64,000 nt of DNA from Sulfuricurvum sp. (lineage in GTDB: Bacteria; Campylobacterota; Campylobacteria; Campylobacterales; Sulfurimonadaceae), in NCBI GenBank assembly GCA_030693335.1, contig JAUYAU010000008.1, positions 48,967 through 112,966 of the forward strand, given 5' to 3'. Positions within the stretch are counted from its first letter, which is position 1, and each line of letters starts with the position of its first letter. A model generated the notes under the pieces. That model did not search any database and was not told the origin of the DNA. It saw only the letters and a program-made list of their open reading frames with translations. A program made the position numbers and the translations under genes. Positions 52,200-61,377 of this stretch are shown here, piece by piece.

Positions 52200-53783
52200 A
52201 TGATATCCGCAGAGATTGAAACGCTAGGGATTAAAAACGCTCAAGAGATTTTCCATAATCTGAGCTTTGATGAGTTGATCGAACATGAGTTGCGAAATGG
52301 CGAGTGCGCTCTAACCAGCAGTGGTGCCACTACGGTTGATACCGGTATTTTTACGGGTCGCAGTCCAAAAGATAAGTATTTTGTCAACGAAGACCCTTCC
52401 AATAAATACATTGCATGGGGCGATGTTAACAAACCTATCGACAAAGAAATTTTTAACGAATTGCTCGAAGTGGCACGTGAGCAGCTTTCTAATAAATCTT
52501 TGTACGTTACGGATGTTTACTGCGGTGCGAGTGATGAAAGTAAACGATCGGTCCGTTTTGTTTCTGAAATCGCTTGGCAGTCCCATTTTGTAAAAAATAT
52601 GTTTATCCGTCCAACCAGCGATCAACTTAGCAGTTTTAAACCTCAATTTACCGTTCTCAATGCTTGCAAAGCCACCAATGATAAATGGAAAAACCATGGT
52701 CTGAATTCAGAAGTCTTTGTCCTCTTTAATGTCGAAGAAAACTTGTGCATCATCGGCGGTACCTGGTATGGTGGCGAGATGAAGAAAGGGATTTTTTCGA
52801 TGATGAACTACTGGCTTCCTCTCGAGGGGAAACTGGCGATGCATTGTTCTGCCAATGTAGGACCAGATGGTGATACGTGTTTATTCTTTGGTCTCAGCGG
52901 AACAGGCAAGACAACCCTCTCCACTGATCCAGAACGTGCACTCATCGGTGATGATGAGCACGGTTGGGATAATAACGGTGTCTTTAACTTTGAGGGAGGA
53001 TGTTATGCAAAAGTCATCAATCTCGATCCTTCAAGCGAGCCTGAAATTCATGCTGCAATCCGCAAAAACGCATTGCTCGAAAACGTGGTCTACGATGAAG
53101 ACGGTATGGTCAACTACAATGACGGTTCTAAGACCGAGAATACCCGCGTCTCTTATCCTATTGAACATATTGAAAACCACCAATCATCCCTCCAAGCCGA
53201 TCATCCAAAAAACATCATCTTCCTCTCTGCTGATGCGTTTGGAGTTCTTCCTCCTGTAAGCAAACTCTCAAAAGAACAGGCAATGTACTATTTCTTAAGC
53301 GGTTATACGGCAAAAGTCGCAGGAACTGAGCGTGGAATCACAGAGCCTGTTGCAACGTTTAGTTCCTGCTTTGGTGAAGCATTTCTCCCGTTACATCCAA
53401 CAGTCTATGCAAAACTTTTGGGTGAAAAAATCGATAAGCACAATGTTAATGTCTATTTGGTTAACACAGGATGGACGGGAGGAGCTTATGGTGTTGGAAA
53501 ACGTATGAGCATCAAAGATACCCGTTCATGTATCCGTGCTATTCTCGATGGCTCGATCAACGAAAGTGAATTCCAGACTACCAACACATTCCGTTTCAAC
53601 ATTCCCTTAACGCTCAAGGGAGTTGATTCAAACATTCTTAACCCTCGTAATGCATGGGCCGATAAAGACGCCTATCTCGTAGAACGTGATTATTTAGCTG
53701 GAATGTTTATCAAAAATTTTGAAAAATACAATGGGCAAGATGGGTTTGATTTTTCAGCAGCCGGTCCAAAGGTTATTGATTAA
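52200..53783 (+). CDS. pckA: Phosphoenolpyruvate carboxykinase (ATP)
   Basis: 527 aa gluconeogenic enzyme interconverting oxaloacetate and PEP with ATP. The kinase-specific P-loop [13 protein letters not shown] is at about 229-241. The substrate-binding [13 protein letters not shown] (about 48-60) and IGDDEHGW metal/ATP segment are present, and [14 protein letters not shown] and [15 protein letters not shown] match the ATP-type family. In Campylobacterota with a reverse TCA cycle it would send C4 acids toward sugars. Followed by a large hairpin repeat. Confidence 0.96.
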   Translation: MISAEIETLGIKNAQEIFHNLSFDELIEHELRNGECALTSSGATTVDTGIFTGRSPKDKYFVNEDPSNKYIAWGDVNKPIDKEIFNELLEVAREQLSNKSLYVTDVYCGASDESKRSVRFVSEIAWQSHFVKNMFIRPTSDQLSSFKPQFTVLNACKATNDKWKNHGLNSEVFVLFNVEENLCIIGGTWYGGEMKKGIFSMMNYWLPLEGKLAMHCSANVGPDGDTCLFFGLSGTGKTTLSTDPERALIGDDEHGWDNNGVFNFEGGCYAKVINLDPSSEPEIHAAIRKNALLENVVYDEDGMVNYNDGSKTENTRVSYPIEHIENHQSSLQADHPKNIIFLSADAFGVLPPVSKLSKEQAMYYFLSGYTAKVAGTERGITEPVATFSSCFGEAFLPLHPTVYAKLLGEKIDKHNVNVYLVNTGWTGGAYGVGKRMSIKDTRSCIRAILDGSINESEFQTTNTFRFNIPLTLKGVDSNILNPRNAWADKDAYLVERDYLAGMFIKNFEKYNGQDGFDFSAAGPKVID

Positions 53784-53789
53784 ATAACT

Positions 53790-53837
53790 CCGTTCGTGGT
53801 GAGCCTGTCGAACCATAGACAGGCTCAGGACGAACGG
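53790..53837. repeat. 48-bp imperfect-palindrome REP-like element
   Basis: Two 20-nt arms beginning CCGTTCGT and ending ACGAACGG with an 8-nt loop GAACCATA; only two arm positions fail to pair. It resembles the widespread CGTTCGT..GAGCTTGTCGAA-type repeats seen in many bacterial genomes. It lies just after pckA and could also act as a terminator. Confidence 0.75.
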
Positions 53838-53936
53838 CTATACACGAATAAAAACTTCTTCATCTGCTTTAAAGCTTCAAAAATTAATTTCATAAACCAA
53901 TTTATCTTTTTATTTAAAAATATCTAAAATGTAGAA

Positions 53937-53952
53937 TCCCGCAAATGCGGGA
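53937..53952 (-). terminator. Terminator hairpin after glnA
   Basis: Self-complementary TCCCGC..GCGGGA with AAAT loop; on the minus strand it is followed by TTCTACATTTTAGATATTTTTA. It lies 17 bp after the glnA stop. Confidence 0.62.
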
Positions 53953-53968
53953 AGAAAGAAGTGTTAGA

Positions 53969-55399
53969 TTAGCAAGAATACGTAGAAATAAACTCAAATG
54001 CTGTTGGACGTGCTTCGTCAGGCCAAACTTGTGTTTCAAATTTGTAGTGCTGGTACGTATCAATAAACTCTGGAGTCATAACAGGCTGCAAGAACGCATT
54101 ATCGCGAATCAATGCTTCGAGTGAACCGCGTAGTGTGTGTGGCATTTGTGGAATACCCTTTTCACGAATTTCATCGAGACTTAGTTCAAAAAGATCTTCA
54201 TCCATTGGTCCAACCGGAACTGTTTTGTTTTTGATACCGTCAAGTCCTGCAAGCAACATTGCTGTGAATGCAAGATATGGGCATGAAGTAGAATCAGGGA
54301 AACGCATTTCAATACGTGTTGCTTTTTCACCTGCACCGTATGGTACGCGGCATGATGCTGAACGGTTTTGGCTTGAATACGTCAAGATTGACGGTGCTTC
54401 GAAACCTGGAATAAGACGCTTGTATGAATTGGTTGACGGATTCGTAAACGATGCGATTGCACGTGCGTGTGCAAATACACCACCTACATAGTGCAAAGCT
54501 GTCTCAGACAAGTTGCTGTAGCCACCCTCTTTATAGAATGTGTTTTTACCGTCTTTCCAGATGGATTGGTGAACATGCATACCGCTGCCGTTGTCACCGT
54601 AAAGCGGTTTTGGCATAAAGGTTACTGTTTTGCCATTGAGGTGCGCTACCATCTTGATAACGTATTTGAGCTTTTGAACGTTGTCTGCAGCGTTTACAAG
54701 CGTATCAAATACGATACCGATCTCGCCTTGACCCTGTGCTACTTCGTGGTGACCCAAGATAACTTCAAGACCAACTTGCTCTAGTACCAACATCATCTCT
54801 GCACGTAAATCAACCATTGTATCGATCGGTGCTACTGGGAAGTAACCCCCTTTTGTACGTGGACGGTGACCTGTGTTGTAACCATCTGGAAATGATTTAG
54901 AATCGTTCCATGAACCCTCTTCGGTATCTACTTCATAATATGAGCAGTTTACTTCATCACGGATTTTGACATCGTCAAATACGAAAAATTCATTTTCAGG
55001 ACCGAAATACGCAACATCGCCTACACCTGCATTCGCAAGATGCTCAAGCGCTTTTTTAGCGATTGAACGTGGGCATTTTTCATACATTTGACCTTTATAG
55101 ATGTCAAAAACGTCACAGAAAACGATTATGGTAGGATCAGCCGTAAACGGGTCCATAAATGCAGATTGTGCATCCGGTTTCAATAGCATGTCCGATTTAT
55201 TAATCGGCTGCCATGCATCGATAGAAGAACCGTCGAATGGCAAACCACCCTCAAATTGACCTGCATTAACTGCACTGTAACGGTAGGTAACATGGTGCCA
55301 TGTCCCTTTCATATCTGTGAAGCGAAAATCTACGAACTGAACATCGTTCTCTTTACAAAAACTAAAAAACTCGTCGACGCTGTTTACGAATTTACCCAT
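53969..55399 (-). CDS. glnA: Glutamine synthetase, type I, lacking the adenylylation tyrosine
   Basis: 476 aa dodecameric ligase making glutamine from glutamate and ammonia. Conserved parts: [46 protein letters not shown], and [19 protein letters not shown]. Where enterobacterial enzymes have the adenylylation site NLYDLPPEE, this one has DLFELSLDE, so tyrosine is Phe404. The enzyme is therefore unlikely to be controlled by GlnE. AGGAGA precedes the ATG, and AGTATA at 55433-55438 (minus-strand TATACT) is a likely -10. Confidence 0.96.
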   Translation of the reverse strand: MGKFVNSVDEFFSFCKENDVQFVDFRFTDMKGTWHHVTYRYSAVNAGQFEGGLPFDGSSIDAWQPINKSDMLLKPDAQSAFMDPFTADPTIIVFCDVFDIYKGQMYEKCPRSIAKKALEHLANAGVGDVAYFGPENEFFVFDDVKIRDEVNCSYYEVDTEEGSWNDSKSFPDGYNTGHRPRTKGGYFPVAPIDTMVDLRAEMMLVLEQVGLEVILGHHEVAQGQGEIGIVFDTLVNAADNVQKLKYVIKMVAHLNGKTVTFMPKPLYGDNGSGMHVHQSIWKDGKNTFYKEGGYSNLSETALHYVGGVFAHARAIASFTNPSTNSYKRLIPGFEAPSILTYSSQNRSASCRVPYGAGEKATRIEMRFPDSTSCPYLAFTAMLLAGLDGIKNKTVPVGPMDEDLFELSLDEIREKGIPQMPHTLRGSLEALIRDNAFLQPVMTPEFIDTYQHYKFETQVWPDEARPTAFEFISTYSC

Positions 55400-55432
55400 G
55401 CGTTTCTCCTGAAATGTAATAATAGTGCGAAA

Positions 55433-55438
55433 AGTATA
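55433..55438 (-). promoter_or_regulatory. -10 box for glnA
   Basis: TATACT on the minus strand after GC, about 35 bp before the glnA ATG. Confidence 0.45.
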
Positions 55439-55472
55439 GCGAATTTAACGTTAAACCCATGAAAGTTGCTGC

Positions 55473-56252
55473 CTAAAATTTAATCATTGTACGTTCTTTG
55501 TTTCGGTATAACGCACATTCGTTATATCCGAATTTCCGTGCGAGTGCTTCCACCTCATCGCTAAACATTCCAACTTGATCACTTCTGTGGGCATCGGAGC
55601 CAAAAGTAATCGGTATATCGAAACTTGCAATCTCTTCTAGCAATCCATCGGAAGGGTACGCCTCTTTGACCGGTTTACGCAAACCCGACATGTTGATTTC
55701 TATCGTCATATCCGCTTTTTTGATTGCTTTTAAGGCACCTTGTGCCAAAAGACGAATATCGGTTTTTGGAAAAAAATTAAATACTTTTAGTAAATCAAAA
55801 TGGCCGACGATGTTAAATTTTCCCAATTTTGCCATCTCCTCTACGAGAGAAAAATAGCGTATGTAAATCTCATCTATATTGATATCGTTATAGTGTCCTA
55901 TAAATTCAGGATTATCAAATCCCCATTCATCAATAAAATGGACAGAACCGATCAAATAATCGCATGAACGTTTTAAAACACGCTCATCTAAATACCCGGG
56001 GAGATAATCTACTTCATATCCCAGTAAAACAGTAATCTTATCATGATAGCGTTCTTGCGCTTGATGCACCCACGCCTCATACTGCTTCATCTCTTCGAAT
56101 TTCATTCGATATTGCGGATCAAACGTCATCGGAGCATGATCGGAAAAACCAAAATAGTGTGTGCCGCACGCAATTGCAGCTTCTACGTACTCATTTACGC
56201 TTCCTGTTGCGTGATTACACAGTATGGTGTGATTGTGAAGGTCAACTTTCAT
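55473..56252 (-). CDS. PHP-family histidinol-phosphatase
   Basis: 259 aa metal-dependent phosphoesterase, best matched to HisK-type histidinol-phosphate phosphatase of histidine synthesis. The metal-binding motifs are MKVDLHNHTILCNHATG (about 1-17), FSDHAPM (about 36-42), GSVHFIDEW (about 97-105), VGHFDLLK and FGSDAHRSDQVG (about 218-229). AGGGA lies before the ATG. It is divergent from cheZ and separate from other his genes, so another phosphoesterase role is possible. Confidence 0.85.
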   Translation of the reverse strand: MKVDLHNHTILCNHATGSVNEYVEAAIACGTHYFGFSDHAPMTFDPQYRMKFEEMKQYEAWVHQAQERYHDKITVLLGYEVDYLPGYLDERVLKRSCDYLIGSVHFIDEWGFDNPEFIGHYNDINIDEIYIRYFSLVEEMAKLGKFNIVGHFDLLKVFNFFPKTDIRLLAQGALKAIKKADMTIEINMSGLRKPVKEAYPSDGLLEEIASFDIPITFGSDAHRSDQVGMFSDEVEALARKFGYNECALYRNKERTMIKF

Positions 56253-56325
56253 CCGATTCCCTATTGAAAATAATCATATTCATGATATTATAGTGCAATA
56301 TTTCGCAACCTGAGGTACTAAGATT

Positions 56326-57018
56326 ATGACTCAAGAAGAACTTGATGCACTGATGAATGAAGATATTGATATGGAGGAAATGACTGACGAAACAGCAGCC
56401 GATACCATTGAAGAGGACAGCGAAGAGCTTTTTAACAGTATAGACAATCCTGATGGATACCGTGCTTCTGCCGTTCACAGTTGGCCCCCGCCACCTCCTA
56501 CTGATGATAATAAAATGGTTCATCAACTCGATGATGTCACCAAAGAAAGCGAAGAAAAAGCGACAGAAATTTTTGACCTTATTGAAGGGATCAGTAACGA
56601 TCTTACAGATTCTGAGGACACCGTTGAAGAAGTTAATCGTGTTTTAGATGCCAATATCGCTCTTTTTGAAACACTGTGTACTAAATTTCCGCATGTAGAA
56701 GCTTTTAAGACCCAATTGGCACAGAATCAAGATGCCAAGGCCAAAAACAGTTCTCTTAAAGATATGATGGAAACCAATATTGATACTGTCATGAACATTA
56801 TGGACATTATGCAATATCAGGATATTCATCGTCAAAAAATTGAACGGGTTATCAATGTTATGCGTGCACTCTCAACCTATATGAATCACCTTTTCTCCAG
56901 TAAAGTCGATGATGCTAAACGTGTCACCTCTGCGGTTCACCTTCCTGGCGACAGCACTACGGATATTGTCAATAGCGATGACATTGAAGCTTTGCTCGCT
57001 TCATTTGGCCAAAAATAG
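56326..57018 (+). CDS. cheZ: CheZ-like chemotaxis phosphatase of the Campylobacterota type
   Basis: 230 aa protein predicted to dephosphorylate CheY-P. The catalytic helix is DIMQYQDIHRQKIERV with D166 and Q170 in the DxxxQ spacing of CheZ D143/Q147. The long helices (about 65-190) fit the four-helix-bundle dimer. The C-terminus NSDDIEALLASFGQK resembles the CheY-binding tail of E. coli CheZ, and the N-terminus MTQEELDALMNED resembles the CheY-binding peptide of FliM. A proline run (about 54-58) and acidic linker separate the N-terminal peptide from the bundle. The U32 gene follows, as beside HP0170. Confidence 0.87.
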   Translation: MTQEELDALMNEDIDMEEMTDETAADTIEEDSEELFNSIDNPDGYRASAVHSWPPPPPTDDNKMVHQLDDVTKESEEKATEIFDLIEGISNDLTDSEDTVEEVNRVLDANIALFETLCTKFPHVEAFKTQLAQNQDAKAKNSSLKDMMETNIDTVMNIMDIMQYQDIHRQKIERVINVMRALSTYMNHLFSSKVDDAKRVTSAVHLPGDSTTDIVNSDDIEALLASFGQK

Positions 57019-57025
57019 CACTATC

Positions 57026-57046
57026 ATTCCCGATAACATCGGGAAT
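57026..57046 (+). terminator. Hairpin after cheZ
   Basis: 9-bp stem ATTCCCGAT/ATCGGGAAT with 3-nt loop, 8 bp after the cheZ stop. No T-tract follows, so it may be a weak terminator or a processing site. Confidence 0.45.
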
Positions 57047-57131
57047 AACGATTAACTCATGCACTTCATTTTCTTAACATCTTTTTCACGGTAAGATTCC
57101 TTTAAAATTGCACACGAATCGAGAACAGGCT

Positions 57132-58424
57132 TTGAAAAAAGTGGAGCTCCTCTCCCCTGCGGGAAATTTAGAAAAACTCAAAATTGCCATCGATTATGGC
57201 GCGGATGCCGTTTATGGCGGAGTAAGTCACTTTTCTCTGCGTATCCGATCGGGTAAAGAATTTGATCTCGAAAGCTTCAAAGAAGGGATTGACTATGCAC
57301 ACGCACGCGGCCGAAAAGTGTACGTCACCATCAACGGTTTTCCCTTTAATTCACAATTGAAACTTCTCAAAGAACACATTGCTGCGATGGCCGCTCTCCA
57401 GCCAGATGCCTTCATCGTAGCCACTCCTGGTGTTCTCAAGCTTGCCCATCAAATCGCACCTCAAATCCCTTTACATCTCTCCACCCAAGCTAATGTTATG
57501 AATGTACTGGATGCTCAAGTATACTACGACATGGGAGCGCGCCGTATCATCGCCGCTCGTGAAATCTCTCTTAAAGATTTGACCATCATCAAAGAAGAAC
57601 TCCCTGATTTGGAGATTGAAGTGTTCGTCCACGGCTCAATGTGTTTCGCCTACAGCGGACGATGTTTAATCTCGACACTGCAAAGCGGCCGTGTCCCAAA
57701 CCGTGGCAGCTGTGCCAATGACTGCCGATTTCCGTATGAAATATTTGCGTCCAATCCTGAAACGGGAACCCTGTTTAAGCTCGTCGAAGAAGAGGGTTTG
57801 GGTACGTATATCATGAATTCCAAAGACCTCAACTTAGCCTCCCATATGAAAGAAATTTTGGAGAGCGGCTGTATCGATTCCGTCAAAATTGAGGGGCGCA
57901 CCAAGTCTCCTTATTATGCCGCTATTACCGCAAAAACCTACCGCCGTGCCATCGATGATTTTTATGCGGAAAAATTTGACGGCGATGCGTATCAGCGTGA
58001 GCTCAATACTACCCAAAATCGCGGATTTACCGATGCTTACCTCATCAATCGCCCTTTTGAAAAGCATGATGGACAAAATCTCGATTTTACCATGATGATG
58101 GGAACCCATCAAGTGGCGGCGATTGTGGATGAAAGTTGTGAGTTTTTTGAATGCAAATACAAAACTTTTCCCGGCGATGTCATGGAACTTGTCGTTCCAG
58201 AAGGTTCTGTACTCAATGAGATGGATAACGACATTGGAAGTATTTTTTGCGATGAGGGGCAATGGAGCATCCGATTTAAACAGCTCATCGCCGAAAATGG
58301 GAAAATTTGGGATCAAGTCCACAGCGGGAATCTCAATCGATTTAAACTTCCGTGCACACTGCCTGCCTATACTTTTTTCCGTATCCCTGCCACTGAGGAT
58401 ATGGGGACGATTACTAAATCTTAA
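57132..58424 (+). CDS. trhP: Peptidase U32 family protein, tRNA hydroxylation TrhP-like
   Basis: About 430 aa. The family N-terminus KKVELLSPAGNLEKLKIAIDYGADAVYGG is intact, and the cysteine-rich core HGSMCFAYSGRCLIS...NRGSCANDCRFPY (about 172-208) matches U32 proteins of the YegQ/TrhP group. These take part in prephenate-dependent 5-hydroxyuridine formation at tRNA position 34; protease activity was an older claim. The start is probably TTG at 57132 (giving MKKVELL); a TTG at 57108 adds eight poorly supported residues. Confidence 0.86.
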   Translation: MKKVELLSPAGNLEKLKIAIDYGADAVYGGVSHFSLRIRSGKEFDLESFKEGIDYAHARGRKVYVTINGFPFNSQLKLLKEHIAAMAALQPDAFIVATPGVLKLAHQIAPQIPLHLSTQANVMNVLDAQVYYDMGARRIIAAREISLKDLTIIKEELPDLEIEVFVHGSMCFAYSGRCLISTLQSGRVPNRGSCANDCRFPYEIFASNPETGTLFKLVEEEGLGTYIMNSKDLNLASHMKEILESGCIDSVKIEGRTKSPYYAAITAKTYRRAIDDFYAEKFDGDAYQRELNTTQNRGFTDAYLINRPFEKHDGQNLDFTMMMGTHQVAAIVDESCEFFECKYKTFPGDVMELVVPEGSVLNEMDNDIGSIFCDEGQWSIRFKQLIAENGKIWDQVHSGNLNRFKLPCTLPAYTFFRIPATEDMGTITKS

Positions 58425-58447
58425 ATTTAATCCAAGGGAACAAAAAT

Positions 58448-58942
58448 ATGAAATTCGTATCCATCATCATGGGCAGTAAAAGTGACTATGAGATTATGAA
58501 AATATGTGCCAATATGCTCGAAGAGTTTGGAGTCCAATATGAGCTCATAATCTCATCAGCCTACCGAAGCCCGGAACGTACCCGGGAATACATTCTAAAC
58601 GCAGAGGCAAAAGGGGCACAAGTCTTTATCGCCGCAGCCGGTATGGCAGCTCATCTGGCAGGTGCATTAGCTGCAAAAACTGTCAAACCTGTCATCGGTG
58701 TCCCGATGAAAGGCGGAGTGATGGATGGGATGGATGCGATGCTCAGTACCGTTCAAATGCCATCCGGAATGCCTGTTGCAACTGTTTCCTTAGGACATGC
58801 GGGAGCCGTAAATGCTGCGTATCTTGCCATGCAAATTTTAGCACTGGATAACGAAGAACTACGGATGAAACTTCTGGAAGATCGAATTGCAAAAGCGAAA
58901 AAAATAGAAATGGATTCAATGGAAGTTGAAACTATACTTTAA
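58448..58942 (+). CDS. purE: N5-carboxyaminoimidazole ribonucleotide mutase
   Basis: 164 aa purine-pathway enzyme. The N-terminal SIIMGSKSDYEIM (about 5-17), the ISSAYRSPERT active-site loop with the histidine of the family replaced by Tyr (SAHR is usual, here SAYR, about 41-44), and GMAAHLAGALAAKTVKPVIGVPM are visible. The His-to-Tyr change resembles the class II PurE pattern, which carboxylates AIR directly with CO2, so no PurK may be needed. AAGGGAAC lies before the ATG. It follows the U32 gene by 23 bp. Confidence 0.87.
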   Translation: MKFVSIIMGSKSDYEIMKICANMLEEFGVQYELIISSAYRSPERTREYILNAEAKGAQVFIAAAGMAAHLAGALAAKTVKPVIGVPMKGGVMDGMDAMLSTVQMPSGMPVATVSLGHAGAVNAAYLAMQILALDNEELRMKLLEDRIAKAKKIEMDSMEVETIL

Positions 58943-59001
58943 TTCACACGCCAAAGGAACACCTTTTGCTTTAGGCTCTTAAATAACATAAGGCAATAGA
59001 G

Positions 59002-59478
59002 ATGCATGAACACTGGATGAGTACATACGAGTATGCTGATTTGACGAATATGAGCGTTGAAGCCGTTGAAGCGTTAATCGTTCGCGGAAAACTCACGACC
59101 ATAGTTGAAGAGGGCGTAGTGCTCATCGACCCTTCTCAAAGCATGGGGAACATCGTCCCCTCATCTCTGCATGATCTTAGCGCTTCCCAAGCTGATATCA
59201 CCATGGGTGCAAGCTTCGTTGAAAAAACGATCGGTACCATTATCAATCTTCATGAAAAAGTGCTCATTGCCAAAGAAGAAACGATCGAATCAATCAAAAA
59301 TGAAAATATTTTTTTAAAAGAGGCTCTTGCTTCTTTGCAAGAACTTTATGATGAAGACCGCCGCACTATCGATACACTCACCACACAGCTCAAACTTTCT
59401 CAGCAAGAAGTTGAATTTATGCGCCGTAAATACAAACTGATGTGGGGAAAAGTCATCGACGAACACGGTACTGCATGA
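59002..59478 (+). CDS. DUF3972 family protein
   Basis: 158 aa protein of a family I know only from Campylobacterota. The N-terminal STYEYADLTNMSVEAVEALIVRGKLTTIVEEG (about 8-39) looks like a MerR-like winged-helix recognition segment, and the C-terminal half (about 75-150) is a long coiled coil rich in Glu, Lys and Leu. A DNA-binding or structural role is possible but unproven. The ATG has GGCAATAGAG upstream, a weak site. Its stop overlaps the next ATG (ATGA). Confidence 0.78.
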   Translation: MHEHWMSTYEYADLTNMSVEAVEALIVRGKLTTIVEEGVVLIDPSQSMGNIVPSSLHDLSASQADITMGASFVEKTIGTIINLHEKVLIAKEETIESIKNENIFLKEALASLQELYDEDRRTIDTLTTQLKLSQQEVEFMRRKYKLMWGKVIDEHGTA

Positions 59479-60341
59479 CCATTGAAAATGAATGCATCGC
59501 CTGTATCATAGGGCAAAGCAAACGTGTATCTGAAGCTATTGGTGCGAGTGATGCTCTTTCTCTTGCTCTGCTTTCTCATGTTGAGACCTCCCTTGAAAAT
59601 GCCGATTTTAGCCTCTCTCCACCCGTCATAGCAGCACCGCTGTATGAAGAGATGGCACGAAAAGCCGGGAAAATCGATCTCTATGATGAGCAAAAAGCGC
59701 ACGCTGTTGTTCAAGCAAATCTTTACATGCCGTTTTTACGAGATACCATCGAAAAAAGCAACGACCCCTTTATGGCGTTACTCAAAACAGCCGTTGTCGG
59801 CAATGTGATCGATCTCGCAGCGGAAGTGACTTTTGATCTGCATGGAGCGATAACCTCCGTGTTTGATACCCCTTTTTCCCATGATGACACCCTTGCACTA
59901 AAAGAACAACTCAAAGAGGCCAAAAGCTTGTTGTATATCGGTGACAATACAGGAGAGCATCTGTTTGATGCTTTGGCAATCACACATCTCAAACTTCTCT
60001 ATCCTGAGCTAGAAATTTTTTATATGGTACGCGGTAATTTCATCATCAATGACGTCACGATGAAAGAGGCAAAAGAAGCCCATATGAATCAGTTGTGTAC
60101 TCTCATCGACAGCGGTGTCAATACTCCCGGATTTGTGTATGAACGCGCCACTGTCGAAGCGCAGAATCTGTTTAATACCGTAGATGTGATCATTGCCAAA
60201 GGGATGGGAAATTATGAGTGCATGACCCCAACCGTTCGTGCAAATATCTGTTTTTTACTCAAAGTGAAATGCTCTGTTGTTTCCCGCTCATTGGGACATG
60301 AAATAGGATCTATTATATGCAAATTTGAAAACGCCAAATGA
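59475..60341 (+). CDS. DUF89/ARMT1-like metal-dependent phosphatase
   Basis: 288 aa, starting at the ATG that overlaps the DUF3972 stop (ATGA); an earlier start at 59442 is inside that gene. N-terminal ECIACIIGQ carries a C-x2-C pair. The family metal/phosphate motifs are GDNTGEHLFDALAI (about 156-169), MVRGNFIINDVTMKEA (about 184-199) and IIAKGMGNYECM (about 240-251). DUF89 proteins are cobalt/nickel-dependent phosphatases proposed to clear damaged phosphometabolites. Coupling to DUF3972 and proximity to purE and glyQ give no clear substrate. Confidence 0.82.
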   Translation: MTIENECIACIIGQSKRVSEAIGASDALSLALLSHVETSLENADFSLSPPVIAAPLYEEMARKAGKIDLYDEQKAHAVVQANLYMPFLRDTIEKSNDPFMALLKTAVVGNVIDLAAEVTFDLHGAITSVFDTPFSHDDTLALKEQLKEAKSLLYIGDNTGEHLFDALAITHLKLLYPELEIFYMVRGNFIINDVTMKEAKEAHMNQLCTLIDSGVNTPGFVYERATVEAQNLFNTVDVIIAKGMGNYECMTPTVRANICFLLKVKCSVVSRSLGHEIGSIICKFENAK

Positions 60342-60351
60342 ATGCATCCAT

Positions 60352-60399
60352 TTAGCTACGCTAGCCGCTAAGGCTACTAAAGCTTGCCTCTATGAGGCA
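60352..60399. repeat. Dispersed intergenic repeat, degenerate copy C
   Basis: Begins TTAGCTACG like copy B, then diverges, with TTAGC/GCTAA inverted arms (60352-60371). A 6-bp stem TGCCTC/GAGGCA (60385-60399) follows, as copy B is followed by hairpins. It lies just before the glyQ promoter. Confidence 0.4.
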
Positions 60400-60406
60400 G
60401 AAAAGC

Positions 60407-60412
60407 TATAAT
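60407..60412 (+). promoter_or_regulatory. -10 box for glyQ
   Basis: TATAAT after GC, about 26 bp before the glyQ ATG; CAGGAA is the ribosome site. Confidence 0.5.
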
Positions 60413-60438
60413 TATAAACTTTACTTTCAGGAATATTT

Positions 60439-61320
60439 ATGATAACTTTTGGCGATATGCTTTTAAAACTTCAACAATTTTGGAATGAACAGGGTTGTGC
60501 GATTGTTCAGCCTTATGACATTCCTGCGGGTGCGGGAACGTTTCATCCTGCTACTTTTTTACGCTCACTGGACTCACAACCATGGTCAGTTGCTTATGTT
60601 GCACCTAGCCGTCGTCCAACCGATGGGCGCTATGGCGAGAATCCTAACCGCCTAGGAAGCTACTATCAATTTCAAGCGCTTATCAAACCAAGTCCTGAAA
60701 ATATTCAAGAACTCTATCTCAAAAGCCTCGAATACCTGGGACTCAATCTCAAAGAACACGATATCCGTTTTGTTGAAGACAATTGGGAATCCCCGACATT
60801 GGGTGCATGGGGTCTGGGTTGGGAAGTATGGCTCAATGGTATGGAAGTGACTCAGTTTACCTACTTTCAGCAAGTAGGGGGAATCGCGTGTGATCCCGTT
60901 GCCGTTGAGATCACCTACGGAACAGAACGTCTTGCGATGTATTTGCAAGGGGTCGATACGGTGTTTGATATCGTCTGGAGTGAAAACCAATACGGCAAGA
61001 CACTATACCGTGACATCCACAAAGAGGGTGAAATCCAGTTTAGCAAATACAATTTCGAAATCGCCGATACTGCGATGCTGTTTGCCGAGTTTGAAGCAAA
61101 ATCAGCGGAGTGTAAACGCTGTTTAGAAGCCCAGCTTCCACTACCTGCCTATGATCTGTGCATGATGGCATCGCATACCTTTAATACCCTCGATGCACGT
61201 AAAGCGATCTCTGTCACCGAACGCGCCAACTACATCCTCAAAATTCGAGAGTTATCCAAGGGATGCGCAGAGCTGTATAAATCTCAAGAAGCCGAACGTA
61301 TTTTACGCGTTAAAGCGTAA
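60439..61320 (+). CDS. glyQ: Glycine-tRNA ligase alpha subunit
   Basis: 293 aa alpha subunit of the bacterial two-subunit GlyRS, holding the class II aminoacylation core. [31 protein letters not shown] at the N-terminus, [20 protein letters not shown], and [32 protein letters not shown] are family signatures. The beta subunit glyS is not next to it. Own promoter, with a degenerate repeat and hairpin just upstream. Confidence 0.96.
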   Translation: MITFGDMLLKLQQFWNEQGCAIVQPYDIPAGAGTFHPATFLRSLDSQPWSVAYVAPSRRPTDGRYGENPNRLGSYYQFQALIKPSPENIQELYLKSLEYLGLNLKEHDIRFVEDNWESPTLGAWGLGWEVWLNGMEVTQFTYFQQVGGIACDPVAVEITYGTERLAMYLQGVDTVFDIVWSENQYGKTLYRDIHKEGEIQFSKYNFEIADTAMLFAEFEAKSAECKRCLEAQLPLPAYDLCMMASHTFNTLDARKAISVTERANYILKIRELSKGCAELYKSQEAERILRVKA

Positions 61321-61365
61321 TTTGTCATTTTGACCTTCTAAATGCTTCCTCTTTTGTGATTGTGC

Positions 61366-61371
61366 TACAAT
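61366..61371 (+). promoter_or_regulatory. -10 box ending 6 nt before the ATG (leaderless type)
   Basis: GC followed by TACAAT, spacer CGCATT, ATG at 61378; no Shine-Dalgarno. Confidence 0.6.
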
Positions 61372-61377
61372 CGCATT

